Source: Arthrobacter ramosus | GTDB taxonomy: Bacteria > Actinomycetota > Actinomycetes > Actinomycetales > Micrococcaceae | Reading direction: 5' to 3' | NCBI RefSeq assembly: GCF_039535095.1 | Contig: NZ_BAAAWN010000001.1 | Coordinates: 4,092,001-4,156,000, forward strand | DNA length: 64,000 bases | In this document: one piece after another, positions 16,620-26,300 of the stretch | Layout: every line of letters begins with the position of its first letter | Numbering within the stretch: the first letter of the stretch is position 1 | Position numbers and translations under genes: made by a program | The notes under the pieces: generated by a model | The model's input: the letters and a program-made list of their open reading frames with translations, nothing else | Told to the model about the DNA's origin: nothing | The model's database searches: none

Positions 16620-17525
16620 ATGGGTAGCTGGGGTACTGCGATTTTTTCCGATGACGTGGCCGCTGATGTGCGTGCGGACTGGCGGGAGGGGATCCTCGGC
16701 AGAGTCCCTCCCGAGGAACTGACGGCAAAGCTCATCAATTCTTATGCGGCGCAGGCGGACGACCCGGACGACGGTGTGGTGTTTTGGCTTGCCTTGGCCG
16801 CGGCCCAGCATGAGACAGGTCGACTCCGTCCCGACGTGCGGGACACGGCACTGGACATCCTTGACCGCGGGGGCGACGTTGCCCGCTGGGAAGAGGAGGA
16901 TCCTGGCCTGGCGAAACAGCGGCAGCAAGTGCTGGAGAGGCTACGGAGGAAGCTGGCCGGACCGCAGCCGGCACCGAAGCGTTTGAAGCGTCCCGTGCCG
17001 CACGGTGTGGCGTTTGACGTCGGTGATGCTGTCCTGCTGCGGTCTCCGGGCGGTAAGCGCGCGATCGTGGTGGTGGTAGGGCATAAACCCGGCTGGCCAA
17101 AAGGCACCGAAAACCCGGTAGTGGAACTGCTGCTATGGGAGGACGCAGGAGAGCTGCCGACGCGAGAGTTCATGGCCACCGCGCCGCCCCTGTTTACCGA
17201 CAGTGAAGTCCCCAATCCTTTCAAGCAAGGACCGGCCAGGATACGGCCGGAACTGTTTAGTGTCCTTACAGCGCAGAAAGCCTCAGCGTTCAGCGCGGAC
17301 ATCGGTGAGGTGATCGCCAAGGGCATTCCCCGGCCTCCGGCGGGCGAATACCGCGACGGGTCCGTGATGAGTGGCGACGTCATCGTGTCCGGGGTTCAAT
17401 GGAGCTGGTTCGGCGTATTCATGTACCAACCCCGTTACGAGGCGATGCGTGAACTGACGCGTGCCCGCACGGGCCCGCGGAGGAAACGGTGGACGGACCT
17501 CTTCAAAAAAGGTGGCCTTTCATAA
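16620..17525 (+). CDS. DUF4259-domain protein
   Basis: A 301-residue protein with an N-terminal DUF4259 domain, recognised by MGSWGTAIFSDDVAADVRAD (the MG-T/S-WG start with a DD-x-x-AD motif), followed by FWLALAAAQHETGRL. The domain covers roughly residues 1-125. The rest is a beta-rich region with a PHGVAFDVGDAVLLRSPGG strand pattern and ends GGLS. The start is the ATG at 16620, which makes the conserved M-G-S/T-W-G the exact N-terminus; the nine codons upstream are not conserved. The cellular role of this family is unknown; its members often lie near toxin-immunity genes. Confidence 0.72.
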   Translation: MGSWGTAIFSDDVAADVRADWREGILGRVPPEELTAKLINSYAAQADDPDDGVVFWLALAAAQHETGRLRPDVRDTALDILDRGGDVARWEEEDPGLAKQRQQVLERLRRKLAGPQPAPKRLKRPVPHGVAFDVGDAVLLRSPGGKRAIVVVVGHKPGWPKGTENPVVELLLWEDAGELPTREFMATAPPLFTDSEVPNPFKQGPARIRPELFSVLTAQKASAFSADIGEVIAKGIPRPPAGEYRDGSVMSGDVIVSGVQWSWFGVFMYQPRYEAMRELTRARTGPRRKRWTDLFKKGGLS

Positions 17526-17705
17526 CCAGTGAGGCCGTGCAGCATTCCGCAACGAGAATGGCCCACCGGGCCCCGCCTGCAAAGAGCCGGCTCAACGTTC
17601 GGCTATCGGGCACCGAGGGTGCGGTGATCGATCCTTCAACGGACGGACGGTGACGTCTACTGCCGTGAGGGAGCGGCCCGGAACCCGGTGCGGCATGATG
17701 GTGGC

Positions 17706-18125
17706 ATGCTCGTGGAACAGATTCGGCACTGGGGTAAGGCAGCTTTCGGTGCCCCTGCAGCGGCGGACGCTGTTCTAGCGTGCGAAGCCCAACTAGGGTA
17801 CAAGCTCCCTGACCAACTTCGGCAACTCCTGGCAGAGACGAATGGCATCGAGGGTGAGTACGGTCTGGGCCTGCTTTGGCCCACGCACCGAATTGCTGAG
17901 GACAACGCCTATTTCCGGAATAATTCAGACTTCCGGCGGCTCTATATGCCCTTCGCGGGACTCGTCTTCTTTGCTGACGCTGGCAACGGTGACCAGTTCG
18001 CCGTCTCTCTCACCGGAAATCACGAGATCTACGTCTGGAACCACGTGGATGACAGCCGTGTATGGGTCGCACCGACCGTCATGCGCTACCTCGAGGATTG
18101 GATGACCGGGACACTCAAGGTCTGA
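17706..18125 (+). CDS. SMI1/KNR4-like (SUKH) protein
   Basis: A 139-residue protein of the SMI1/KNR4 (SUKH) superfamily, whose bacterial members are mostly immunity proteins against contact-dependent or polymorphic toxins. The pattern is clear: VLACEAQLGYKLPDQLRQLL, then ETNGIEGEYGLGLLWP, then FADAGNGDQFAVSLTGNHEIYVWNHVDD and ending YLEDWMTG. A GTG at 17688 in the same frame is an alternative start. No toxin gene is next to it, so it is either an orphan immunity gene or serves another role. Confidence 0.78.
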   Translation: MLVEQIRHWGKAAFGAPAAADAVLACEAQLGYKLPDQLRQLLAETNGIEGEYGLGLLWPTHRIAEDNAYFRNNSDFRRLYMPFAGLVFFADAGNGDQFAVSLTGNHEIYVWNHVDDSRVWVAPTVMRYLEDWMTGTLKV

Positions 18126-18214
18126 GGAGCACGATCTATCGCGACGCAACGCCGGGTCCCCGGCAACGTCACGAACCGTAGATAAGCGTCTCGCGAACGT
18201 CGAACGGGCGCAGA

Positions 18215-18748
18215 CTAGGTGGACTCAAGCAGAAGATTCACGGCAGCGAGTTCCTCAGATGTGAAGACATCCTTGTTCTCGGACAGCAGGTCCGCGGGTG
18301 TGCGACCTGCGTGGTCTCGGGCGCTGCGATTCGCGCCACCCTGACTGAGGGCTTCGATTGCTGAGACATTCCCGCGGACGATCGCTTCGTGTAGCGGTGT
18401 GGCCCCTCCGTCACCGGCGGCGTCTACATCCGAACCGGCCGCGAGGAGAACCTCGACCGCCCTGCGACCAGCTCCGACAGCGTAGTGCAAGGCAGTGCGT
18501 CCGGTGTTGTCGCGCGTAGCTACATCAGCACCGGCCGACAGGAGAAGCCGCGTCAGAACCAGCCTGGAAGCGTCATAGAAGGGCTCAAGCTCGTCGACCG
18601 ACTCCATCAACGGCGTCACATCGGCAGCTGTGTCAGAACCGTAATTGTCAACAGAAGCACCGGCGTCCAGCAGTTCGCGGACAAGGGCGACGTTGTCGCT
18701 CCACACGGCGAACCCCAAGGTGCGTGGGGTGCTCGGCTTCGAGGGCAT
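18215..18748 (-). CDS. Ankyrin-repeat protein
   Basis: A 177-residue soluble protein made of about four to five ankyrin repeats. Recognisable units are LVRELLDAGASVDNYG, LTRLLLSAGADVATRDNTGR with TALHYAVGAGRRAVEVLLAA, then GSDVDAAGDGGATPLHEAI and GANRSARDHAGRTPADLL. There is no signal peptide or membrane segment. Such proteins bind other proteins; the partner cannot be told. It is on the strand opposite its neighbours and is the only minus-strand gene between 12.9 and 20.9 kb. Confidence 0.85.
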   Translation of the reverse strand: MPSKPSTPRTLGFAVWSDNVALVRELLDAGASVDNYGSDTAADVTPLMESVDELEPFYDASRLVLTRLLLSAGADVATRDNTGRTALHYAVGAGRRAVEVLLAAGSDVDAAGDGGATPLHEAIVRGNVSAIEALSQGGANRSARDHAGRTPADLLSENKDVFTSEELAAVNLLLEST

Positions 18749-19090
18749 GGTCTAAGCATCCACCAAGATTCGCTGCTCGTTCGGAGGTGCGCCCCAATCC
18801 CTGCAGACAGATTTTGTTCAGAGCGTCCGGTAAAGGATCCCTCAACGGACACAGGACGCCCCTGAGGCCGCAAGCAAGCCTCCTCCGCGAGCCCGACGGC
18901 ATGCTGTGTTGCGTACGCAGCCTGCGGCTAAATCCCAACGTTGTAATTTGGTCTGCCGGCTGTCACATTTAAAGGTGGAGGCCGGGCGCGTCAACGCCCG
19001 GCCTCCGAGGGGCCTAGGGCCCGAACTATTCCAGTCCGAAACTCTAGGTCCCTCCTTCCGAGCAGTCAATTACTAAGAGCAAGGATACGT
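18749..19090. other. Intergenic stretch with repeat copy and hairpin
   Basis: No gene is supported in these 342 bases. They hold the promoter region of the ankyrin gene, a 31-bp segment (18822-18852) resembling 20823-20853 at 23 of 31 positions, and a 12-bp perfect hairpin (18977-18988 with 18995-19006, loop CGTCAA). The hairpin lacks a T run, so it is only a possible terminator. An AAGGA ribosome site for the next gene is at the end. Confidence 0.55.
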
Positions 19091-19729
19091 ATGGACATCC
19101 CAGTGGATAACAAGCGAGTCAGGACCCTGTTTGCGGGACAAGGGATCGCGGAGTTCCTGACATCGAAGATGAACGACTACGCCGAGGATCTGGCGCGATG
19201 GAATCCCGGCGGTCTTCTGGCAACATCGCCCGATAAAGTAGCCGCTGAACTCCTCAAACGCCATGGAGTCATGGGCCTCAGAATCCATGAGCCAGACGGC
19301 ACGCCGGACTCCGTCGACAGGACCGTGAACCTCGGCCGGGAGTACTCATTCCATGACGTGCGCAGGTCTGTAAAGGTGTACCGGCTCGCTGTCCCTTTTA
19401 CCGGGGATGCTGGACTGTTTTCGATCCGTCCGACGACATACACTCTTAACCCGCCAGCCGGCCACGTAGACAATTCCGGGCGCAGGCTCACGGTTGAATT
19501 CGTCAACCCGGCGGGAGAGGCCCCCGACCCAGAGAAGATCGGCAAGAGCTTCGCTGAGGTGCTGCGTAGCGTCAATTGGCACCTCGACCAACACCGCGAT
19601 GCAGTGGAAGGTCACAACACGCGGATCGCGGACCTTGGGCCGATACAGCAGCGCATCGCCGCAATCAAGGCAGAGCGGGACATCCTGAGCAAGATTCCGC
19701 TCCCCAAGATGAGCGGTTCGGAGGGCTGA
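19091..19729 (+). CDS. Hypothetical actinobacterial protein, probable short form of a larger family
   Basis: A 212-residue soluble protein starting at ATG 19091 with an AAGGA site. It begins RVRTLFAGQGIAEFLTSKMN and continues DYAEDLARWNPGGLLATSPD, then a beta region VAVPFTGDAGLFSIRPTTYT with LNPPAG, and a helical end containing HLDQHRDAVEGHNTRI. I recall the same layout as the N-terminal part of larger actinobacterial proteins that carry an additional C-terminal nuclease-like domain; here the protein stops after the helical linker. If so, this is a natural single-domain version or a truncation. A hairpin terminator follows. Function unknown. Confidence 0.6.
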   Translation: MDIPVDNKRVRTLFAGQGIAEFLTSKMNDYAEDLARWNPGGLLATSPDKVAAELLKRHGVMGLRIHEPDGTPDSVDRTVNLGREYSFHDVRRSVKVYRLAVPFTGDAGLFSIRPTTYTLNPPAGHVDNSGRRLTVEFVNPAGEAPDPEKIGKSFAEVLRSVNWHLDQHRDAVEGHNTRIADLGPIQQRIAAIKAERDILSKIPLPKMSGSEG

Positions 19730-19755
19730 GGGCTGCGCATTGGTGGTAGAAGGGA

Positions 19756-19790
19756 GCCGCTCCGGTCGCTGGAGCGGCCTCTTTACGTCT
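19756..19790 (+). terminator. Rho-independent terminator
   Basis: An 8-bp stem GCCGCTCC/GGAGCGGC around a 7-base loop is followed by CTCTTTACGTCTT. It lies 26 bases after the stop of the gene at 19091. Confidence 0.7.
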
Positions 19791-19956
19791 TGGGTTTTGA
19801 GGGCTTCTGGAGCGTATGAACTTGAGTGCGGCGTCCGCTGGCCCGCCGTACCTGCGCCAATCCGGGCTCGGGAGCTATGCGGACATACTCGAAACGCACG
19901 GTTGGAACTAATGACGGGGCCTCGATGGTCTAACGAATTGATGGGGGTACGGCCGT

Positions 19957-20733
19957 ATGGGCAACCAGCAAGCAGAATCTTGGAAGCCCCGGATTGAGCT
20001 TTCAGCTTTGGCCAAGGAGTACGGCCGCGCCGACCTGGCTTCTAGGACCCGCATCGAGAAGGCCCCACCACGAAAGTGGAGTGAGCTGATCAGCAGAATC
20101 GACGATGAGGTCACAAACCTCCTTAGGCACAGAGCAACTTGGCACACCTTCCTTGAGGCCGCTAAGAGAAGTCCAGTCGCGCACGCACAGCCGTATTTCG
20201 CGCAATGGGTGGGTGAACTCTACGCCTCAACAGCGGCGCTGGGGATTCGGAAGATGGTGGATGCAGATTCGAGGACAGAATCCTTCACTCAACTGTTGAC
20301 ACGGCTGGCGGAGCAGCCGCACCGAGTCACACGAGAATGGTACATAGGCGGAACGCAGGTTGCCATCGCACTTCACTTGGATCAGACCTTCACCCGAATC
20401 GCTGATCCTCACTATCAAGGGCATCTGGAGGGAGCGATTCCCTCCGCGGATCTGGCGGCATTGCGTGAAGCATCAAAGAAGGTTGAGAAGTATGTCAATG
20501 AGCATGTCGCGCACGCTCAACTGAGGCCGACTGCTGACCTTCCCTCATACGGCGACGTCGACGCTGCCCTTGACCTTCATTTCGATCTGCTGAAAAAGTA
20601 CCTTTTTCTTCTTCTGACCTCGAGTGATCGAATCGAAGGGCCTCCGATCTTTCAGTTTCCATGGACCCGGGTGTTTTACGAACCTTGGCTTACGGCAGAA
20701 CCTAAACGAGACCTGGGCGGTCCTGACATATAG
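19957..20733 (+). CDS. AbiU2/HEPN-like helical protein
   Basis: A 258-residue, mostly helical protein. The central stretch HTFLEAAKRSPVAHAQPYF, then WVGELYASTAALGIRKMVDA followed by DSRTESFTQLLTRLAEQP, agrees with the AbiU2/HEPN-like pattern in which an aromatic-rich helix precedes (R)-x-x-D-x-x-x-x-S-x-x-x-LL. The C-terminal part has YGDVDAALDLHFDLLKKYLF and ends with an aromatic-rich segment. AbiU2-like proteins are linked to abortive infection, but this assignment rests on pattern only. Its position inside the island cargo fits. The start ATG 19957 has a GGGGGTACG site upstream. Confidence 0.5.
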   Translation: MGNQQAESWKPRIELSALAKEYGRADLASRTRIEKAPPRKWSELISRIDDEVTNLLRHRATWHTFLEAAKRSPVAHAQPYFAQWVGELYASTAALGIRKMVDADSRTESFTQLLTRLAEQPHRVTREWYIGGTQVAIALHLDQTFTRIADPHYQGHLEGAIPSADLAALREASKKVEKYVNEHVAHAQLRPTADLPSYGDVDAALDLHFDLLKKYLFLLLTSSDRIEGPPIFQFPWTRVFYEPWLTAEPKRDLGGPDI

Positions 20734-20917
20734 GCTCCAGAGCATCGCCCACTTCGTGTCAACGAGTCTTTCGAGGGCACCTCGGGCTCATTGAATTCAT
20801 GACCAACCGAAACTCCTTGGCAAGTGTCCGGTAGAAGATCCCTTACCGGGCGCCGCTCCGTACGGCGCAGCGGGCGGTAGTTGTCGAAACGGAGGCTACG
20901 GCCGGCCGCTGTTGTCG

Positions 20918-21562
20918 TCACTGGGCTGCGTCCGGGTCTCCCGGTTCCGTTGTCCTGGCGAGGAACCTGCCAGCACGCAGGAAGTCGCGAACAACGAACA
21001 TCGTCCCAATCACCAAGACAACCACGCCAGCCCCCATGAACCATGCGATGAACCCTGCTCCTCGTATGACTTGGGGAATGAATACAAGCGGGAACATGGA
21101 CATCCAGATCAGCTGTGTGGCGACATTCTTTCGCAGTTGCACAGCGGCGGCCCGCGAGACGAGAAGATGCTCCGGATCAACGGGGGTCTTCCCGAGAACC
21201 TGGCGCCGGATGTCTTTCCGCTCTTCGTCCTCCAGGGAGAGCAGCACGGCTATCCTGCCGGGTTCCACTGCGGGCCGGATCTTCTTCGCGTTGTAAATGA
21301 GTCCGCCGATGGCGGCACCCAGCCACGCGAGGAAGAAACCTAACAGCAAAAATGACGGCCAGTCCGCCGGGACGCCTCCGAAGACCAGCATCCCGCCCAC
21401 TGTCCCCACCGCGACAAGGATAATTACCCCGGCCGGGAAATAGAGCGTGTAGTACGTCTTCAGGGCACCGCCGAGACCCAGGTCTGCAATTCCCTGTGCT
21501 CTTCTTGTGGCGGTGTCCCAACGGTCCTCGGACTTGGGTATGAGATCGTCGATTCCGGTCAT
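20918..21562 (-). CDS. Multi-pass membrane protein, function unknown
   Basis: A 214-residue protein from ATG 21562 (AGGGAA site upstream). It has four likely membrane helices in two pairs: AGVIILVAVGTVGGMLVFGG and FLLLGFFLAWLGAAIGGLIY, then QLIWMSMFPLVFIPQVIRG and FIAWFMGAGVVVLVIGTMFV. Between the pairs is a cytoplasmic loop of about 60 residues rich in charge (LSLEDEERKDIRRQVLG). No family is recognised. It is minus-strand, followed at a distance by the HAD gene on the same strand. Confidence 0.65.
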   Translation of the reverse strand: MTGIDDLIPKSEDRWDTATRRAQGIADLGLGGALKTYYTLYFPAGVIILVAVGTVGGMLVFGGVPADWPSFLLLGFFLAWLGAAIGGLIYNAKKIRPAVEPGRIAVLLSLEDEERKDIRRQVLGKTPVDPEHLLVSRAAAVQLRKNVATQLIWMSMFPLVFIPQVIRGAGFIAWFMGAGVVVLVIGTMFVVRDFLRAGRFLARTTEPGDPDAAQ

Positions 21563-21779
21563 CGTCCGGTTCCCTGGGCACGAGTCGAGATGCAAGGGCC
21601 CCCGGCAGTCCTCCGCCGATGCCACTGAGCCTGATGCTCAAATCTTGAGCTATCTCCGCCCATAAGCCAACAGCATGGGAATTGACGAAAAACTTAGGGA
21701 ACGGCCAAAAAGCTAAACATTTCCCGTACCACCGCCCACACGGACTGTCCGTTCAAGGATCCCAAGTAGGGATGCAGAG

Positions 21780-22463
21780 TCACAAGGCCTTCGCTATGGG
21801 GAGAAGTTCGCGCAGGCTTCGAATCGTAAGGTCTGGGACAGCTTTCGGGCTCGGGGCGCCTTCCCTGTTGAGCCAGACCCCGGTCCAACCTGCGGCTTGG
21901 GCTTCTGCAATGTCATTGGCCAGTGAGTCGCCGACCATGATCCGCGGTTCCCCGGGCAACAGGTCCGAAGCGATGTCGAAGATCCGGCAATCTGGTTTTT
22001 CGACGCCGTGCTCCTGTGAAAGGACGGCGGCCTGGAAGTAATCCTTCAGGCCGAGGCGTTTCGGGTAGGAGTTACCGTTGGACAAGAGGGCGACATGGTG
22101 GTTTCGTCGCAGCTCTGCCAGCACTGGCAGGACGTCGTTGTAGAACATCACATCCGCAAAGCGACGCTGCAGGTAAAACTCGTTGAGATAGGCCGCTAGC
22201 TCGTCGTCCCGCAATCGCAGGCGGGCGAGGCTCTGCCTGAAGGCCTCGAACCGCACGTGCTCGAGGTTGGTCACGCGGCCCCGCAACCGTTCCGCGACGA
22301 CCTCCCTGTCGGTGAGGAACGCCTCGACACTCATGTCTCCTCCGGTCCCGGGCCGAAGCCTGCGGAGCTCGCCGATCGTCGCTGCCAGTGCCCGCCGCAT
22401 CATCGCCTGGAAATCCCACAGCCCCTGGTCACCATCAAAGAAGAAGACTGCCACACGGGCCAT
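21780..22463 (-). CDS. HAD-superfamily hydrolase
   Basis: A 227-residue haloacid dehalogenase-like phosphatase with the four HAD motifs. Motif I is FFFDGDQGLWDF (the usual DxDxT appears here as DGDQG, with Gly in place of Thr). Motif II is VALLSNGN, the motif III lysine is in GVEKPDCRIF, and motif IV is IMVGDSLANDI. A helical cap lies between motifs I and II. ATG 22463 is preferred over the TTG just before it. HADs of this layout are typically small-molecule phosphatases; the substrate is unknown. The Gly in motif I is unusual. Confidence 0.82.
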   Translation of the reverse strand: MARVAVFFFDGDQGLWDFQAMMRRALAATIGELRRLRPGTGGDMSVEAFLTDREVVAERLRGRVTNLEHVRFEAFRQSLARLRLRDDELAAYLNEFYLQRRFADVMFYNDVLPVLAELRRNHHVALLSNGNSYPKRLGLKDYFQAAVLSQEHGVEKPDCRIFDIASDLLPGEPRIMVGDSLANDIAEAQAAGWTGVWLNREGAPSPKAVPDLTIRSLRELLPIAKAL

Positions 22464-22531
22464 CAAAACAGGCGCGTGCCTCCGGCGCGATCCGTGTCGC
22501 GGAAGTCCCTACCCGGTCAATAGGATGAGCC

Positions 22532-22744
22532 ATGAGCAAGAAGGTGAATCGCGCCATTTGGGGGGTGGTGGGGTTTCTGCTGATGTGCTGGGTGATCTAC
22601 CAGCTATTGGGATGGATCGGCGTTCTGTTCCTTGTCGCGGCCGGAGCCCTCGGCGCTGCCTCATCAATCTTCGTCAATCGGAAGGCGAAGCGAGACGAGC
22701 AAATCGCACAGTTCAGGAATCGACTGCCCGACAATGGCTCTTAG
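22532..22744 (+). CDS. Small two-TM membrane protein
   Basis: A 70-residue protein with two closely spaced hydrophobic helices, RAIWGVVGFLLMCWVIYQLL and GVLFLVAAGALGAASSIFV, and a basic tail NRKAKRDEQ. AGGA is placed about 6 bases before the ATG. No family recognised. It diverges from the HAD gene. Confidence 0.55.
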   Translation: MSKKVNRAIWGVVGFLLMCWVIYQLLGWIGVLFLVAAGALGAASSIFVNRKAKRDEQIAQFRNRLPDNGS

Positions 22745-22824
22745 CTGAAAAATCGAGGTACCGACGACCGTTAACGGCGTGGACGCAGCTCGCTGTGATC
22801 GCGCCAGGCCTGGGTGCCGTCGTC

Positions 22825-23013
22825 CTACTCGACGGCCCGTTCATCGGTGCCCGTTCGCTCCACGACGACGGCCTGCTCCCAGCCAGAGCCGTCCCGGCGC
22901 GCGACCTCGACACTCATGCCGTCTGGGAAAGGACCGTGACTGGCGAGGTAATCGGTCACGATGTCCCGCAGAGTTGCCTGCGAAAGGCGCCGCGCATCTG
23001 GCGCGGCGAGCAT
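22825..23013 (-). CDS. Possible small hypothetical protein
   Basis: A 62-codon frame encodes LSQATLRDIVTDYLASHGPF and then MSVEVARRDGSGWEQAVVVE. The composition and amphipathic helix are protein-like, and the opposite frames are poorer, but no ribosome-binding site is obvious. Low confidence. Confidence 0.35.
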   Translation of the reverse strand: MLAAPDARRLSQATLRDIVTDYLASHGPFPDGMSVEVARRDGSGWEQAVVVERTGTDERAVE

Positions 23014-23029
23014 CCTGCTCTCTAGGCCG

Positions 23030-23359
23030 TCGTGCTCCGCCCAGCGTCATACACTTCTACGGGCTCACCCGCACCAATGTAACGAGACGTCGCCAAGCGG
23101 CACCACAATTCTCACTCCTCGGCCCGCGGAAGATACTTCCGCATCACGTACACCTCTGGCACCCAAGGCTAGAGCCGTGAGCATCGGCTAACGGTGTGTC
23201 ATGTAGCAGACGGGCTCGTTGTTGATGAACCGACGTGAATGGGAAGACTTGCGGTGAATGTGGTCAAGACTTCGAACAGTCTCGCACCTCGCAGCGATTC
23301 TGCTCTACGAGCTGCGGCAACGGGCAGCGAGACCGCCGACGGCGGACACGGAGACGGCC
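23030..23359. other. Intergenic region before the relaxase, candidate oriT
   Basis: About 330 bases with no gene lie immediately upstream of the relaxase gene, where MobF elements usually keep their transfer origin. They include a perfect inverted repeat (23126-23132 GCGGAAG, ATA, 23136-23142 CTTCCGC). The nick site cannot be identified by eye, so oriT is inferred from position only. Confidence 0.4.
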
Positions 23360-26300
23360 ATGACCATGTCCATCGCCAGGCTCTCCGCGCAGGCGGGTCT
23401 GAGGTACCTGTTCAAGACCACGATGATGGATGACGTCTCGCCCACTCCCCGAGACGCCACCACTTACTACATGAAAGCCGGGGCACCACCAGGACGCTGG
23501 CTCGGTAGCGGCCTGGGCGGCATCACCCGAGCCCGCGGCGACCCAGTCACCGAAACCGATGCCAAAGCCATCTTCGACGAAACCGTCCATCCGGACACCG
23601 GCGCTCCCCTGGGCCGCCCGCACGGCCAACCCACCATCGCCCAAAACACCCAAGGACAAACCAGCACCCGCCGGCCCGTCGCCGGATTCGATCTGACGTT
23701 CAGCGTCCCCAAATCAGTCTCCGTGCTCTGGGCGCTGAGCCCCCGGGCCCTCCAAGACCAGATCCTTCAAACCCACCACGACGCCGTCACCGCCACCCTG
23801 GAATGGCTGGAAGAGTCCGTCATCCACACAAGATCCGGACGCAATGGCGTTGCCCGCATCGGCACCACGGGAGCCATCGCCGCCGCCTTCGACCACTGGG
23901 AGTCACGTTCAGGGGACCCGCAGCTGCACACGCACCTGGTCATCGCCAACCGCGTCCAGCGGATCACCGACGGCGCCTGGGTCACCCTCGACTCAAGGAC
24001 GCTCTACAAGGCCGCGGTTGCCGCCAGCGAACACTACAACGGTCTGCTCTTCGACTCCCTCCACCGCCACCTCGGGACCGACATCAGCATCCGGGAGCCC
24101 GAGGCCAGCACCCACAACCCCAGCCCGCAGCTCACCGGGGTCCACGACACATTGATCCGCGAATTCTCCCACCGCTCCCGCCTCATCGATCGAGAAACCG
24201 ACCGCCTGGTAGCCGCATGGACCGAGGCCCACGACACTCCCCCAACGGCGACCACCACCATCAAGCTCCGCCAGCAAGCAACTCTCTCCACACGAACCCC
24301 CAAAGCCGAGACCATCGCGCCCCTGCACCAACTCTCCGCACAGTGGCGGGCACGCGCCGAAGCCACGGGCTTCGACCCCCGACTCATACTGGCCAACACC
24401 GTCCGGAGGTCACGGACTGCCCCTTACCGCTCGTCAGACTTCACCGCCGAGTGGGTGGACGCCGTCGCGTCGCTCACCCGGGAGCGGGTCGCCACCAAGC
24501 GCGCCACCTGGAACCGTTGGAACCTCCTCGCCGAGGCCGAACGGGTCTGCGTCGCGATCCGCTGCCACACACCGGCGGACCGGAACTCCCTGATCGACGC
24601 CGTCGCCACCGCCGCCGAAACCCAATCAGTCCCCCTGAACGATTACCGGTACAGCGTCCCCGCGGACGCGCAGCCCGATCTGCGTCTCGGCAGGCGGAGC
24701 GTCTTCGACTTCCACGGGTCCCGCCTCTACACCGACGCCACCACCCTCGCGTGCGAGGAGACCGTCATGGAAGCAAGGAACGACGACGGCGGCCCAGCCG
24801 TCCGGCCAATGGTCGCCATGGATGAACTCGCCGGCTACCAGCACCACGGCAAATTCGGGCTGCACGACGACCAGCGGGCCGCCGCTGCACAGATCCTGCT
24901 AAGCGGAAACCGGCTCGACGCCGTCGTCGGACCCGCCGGAACGGGTAAGACCACCGCCCTCGGCGCGGTCAAGGCAGCCTGGGAAGCAGAGTTCGGTCCC
25001 GGCAGCGTAGTCGGATTGGCGCCCGCGGCGGCGAGCGCCGAGGTTCTCGGGCGGGAACTGTCCATGGTCGCGGAGAATGTCGCCAAGTGGCTGTACGAGT
25101 CCGCCGGTGAGGGGGCCAGTCGCCGGGCTGAGCGGTTCTTCGATGCAGAGCGGCGGCTCACCAATCCTGTGGCTAAGTCAAGCCCGCAGACCGCTCTGCT
25201 CGCACAGAAAGCCGCTCGGCTCTCCGCCGATCAGGACCGGTGGCGGTTCCATTCGAACCAGCTGGTTGTCGTCGACGAGGCCTCGATGGTGTCGACCCTT
25301 CAGCTCGCCGCGCTTGTGGAACAGGCCCGGGACGCCGGAGCAAAGGTCCTGTTGGTGGGTGATCCGGGGCAGCTGGATGCCATCGACGCCGGCGGTGTCC
25401 TGGGCTGGCTGGACCGCCAGGGCAAGACCGCCCGGTTGAGCACCATCTGGCGCTTCGAGAACGCCTGGGAACGGGATGCCTCGTTGAAGCTCCGTGCCGG
25501 GGACGTCGCAGCCATCAGCGACTATGCCCAGCACCAGAGGATCAGGCACGGAACCTATCTGGACATGGTCGGTCAGGCATATCTGCACTGGCAGTCCGAC
25601 ATCCGTGCGGGAAGGTCGTCCATCCTGATTGCCGCCGACAACGACACCGTCAGCATGCTCAACGAACGCGCCCAGGCGGACCGCGTGATCCAGGGTCTTG
25701 TAGACGCCGAACAGACAGCACTCCTGGCGGACGCGCTGTGGGCCGGGCGCGGTGACACGGTCATCGCTCGCCGCAACGACCGCACCGTTGCCGACAGCAA
25801 CGGTGACTTCATCCGCAACGGCACTCTGCTCGACGTCGTGCGTGTCGGCAGGCGCGACGGCTCGCTGGTGGCGGTCCGGAGGGACACCGGTGCCATCGTC
25901 ACACTGCACCGCGAGTATGTCGAGTCGGCCCTGGAACTGGGATACGCGACCACTGCCCACCGCTCCCAAGGAATCACGGTCGACACCGGCCACACCGTCG
26001 TCACCCAAGGACGTCTCACCCGCGAGCTTCTCTACGTCAGCATGACGCGCGGACGCGGCGGCAATTACGCGTACGTCGGCGAAAACGACCCCACCGACCA
26101 CGAACCGCTGGACCCCTCCCTGCAACCGCAATGGCAGGAGATCCTCGCCGAAGTGCTCGCGGCAGAAGGCGCCGAACGCACCGCCCACGAAGTCCGCGAC
26201 GCCGAACCGTCCAGCGCCGACAGCCTGGAACGGCTCAGCGCCGAATACGACTACCTCGCCCAGATCGCAGCCGCCGAAGACCTGACAAGGTTCATCAAGG

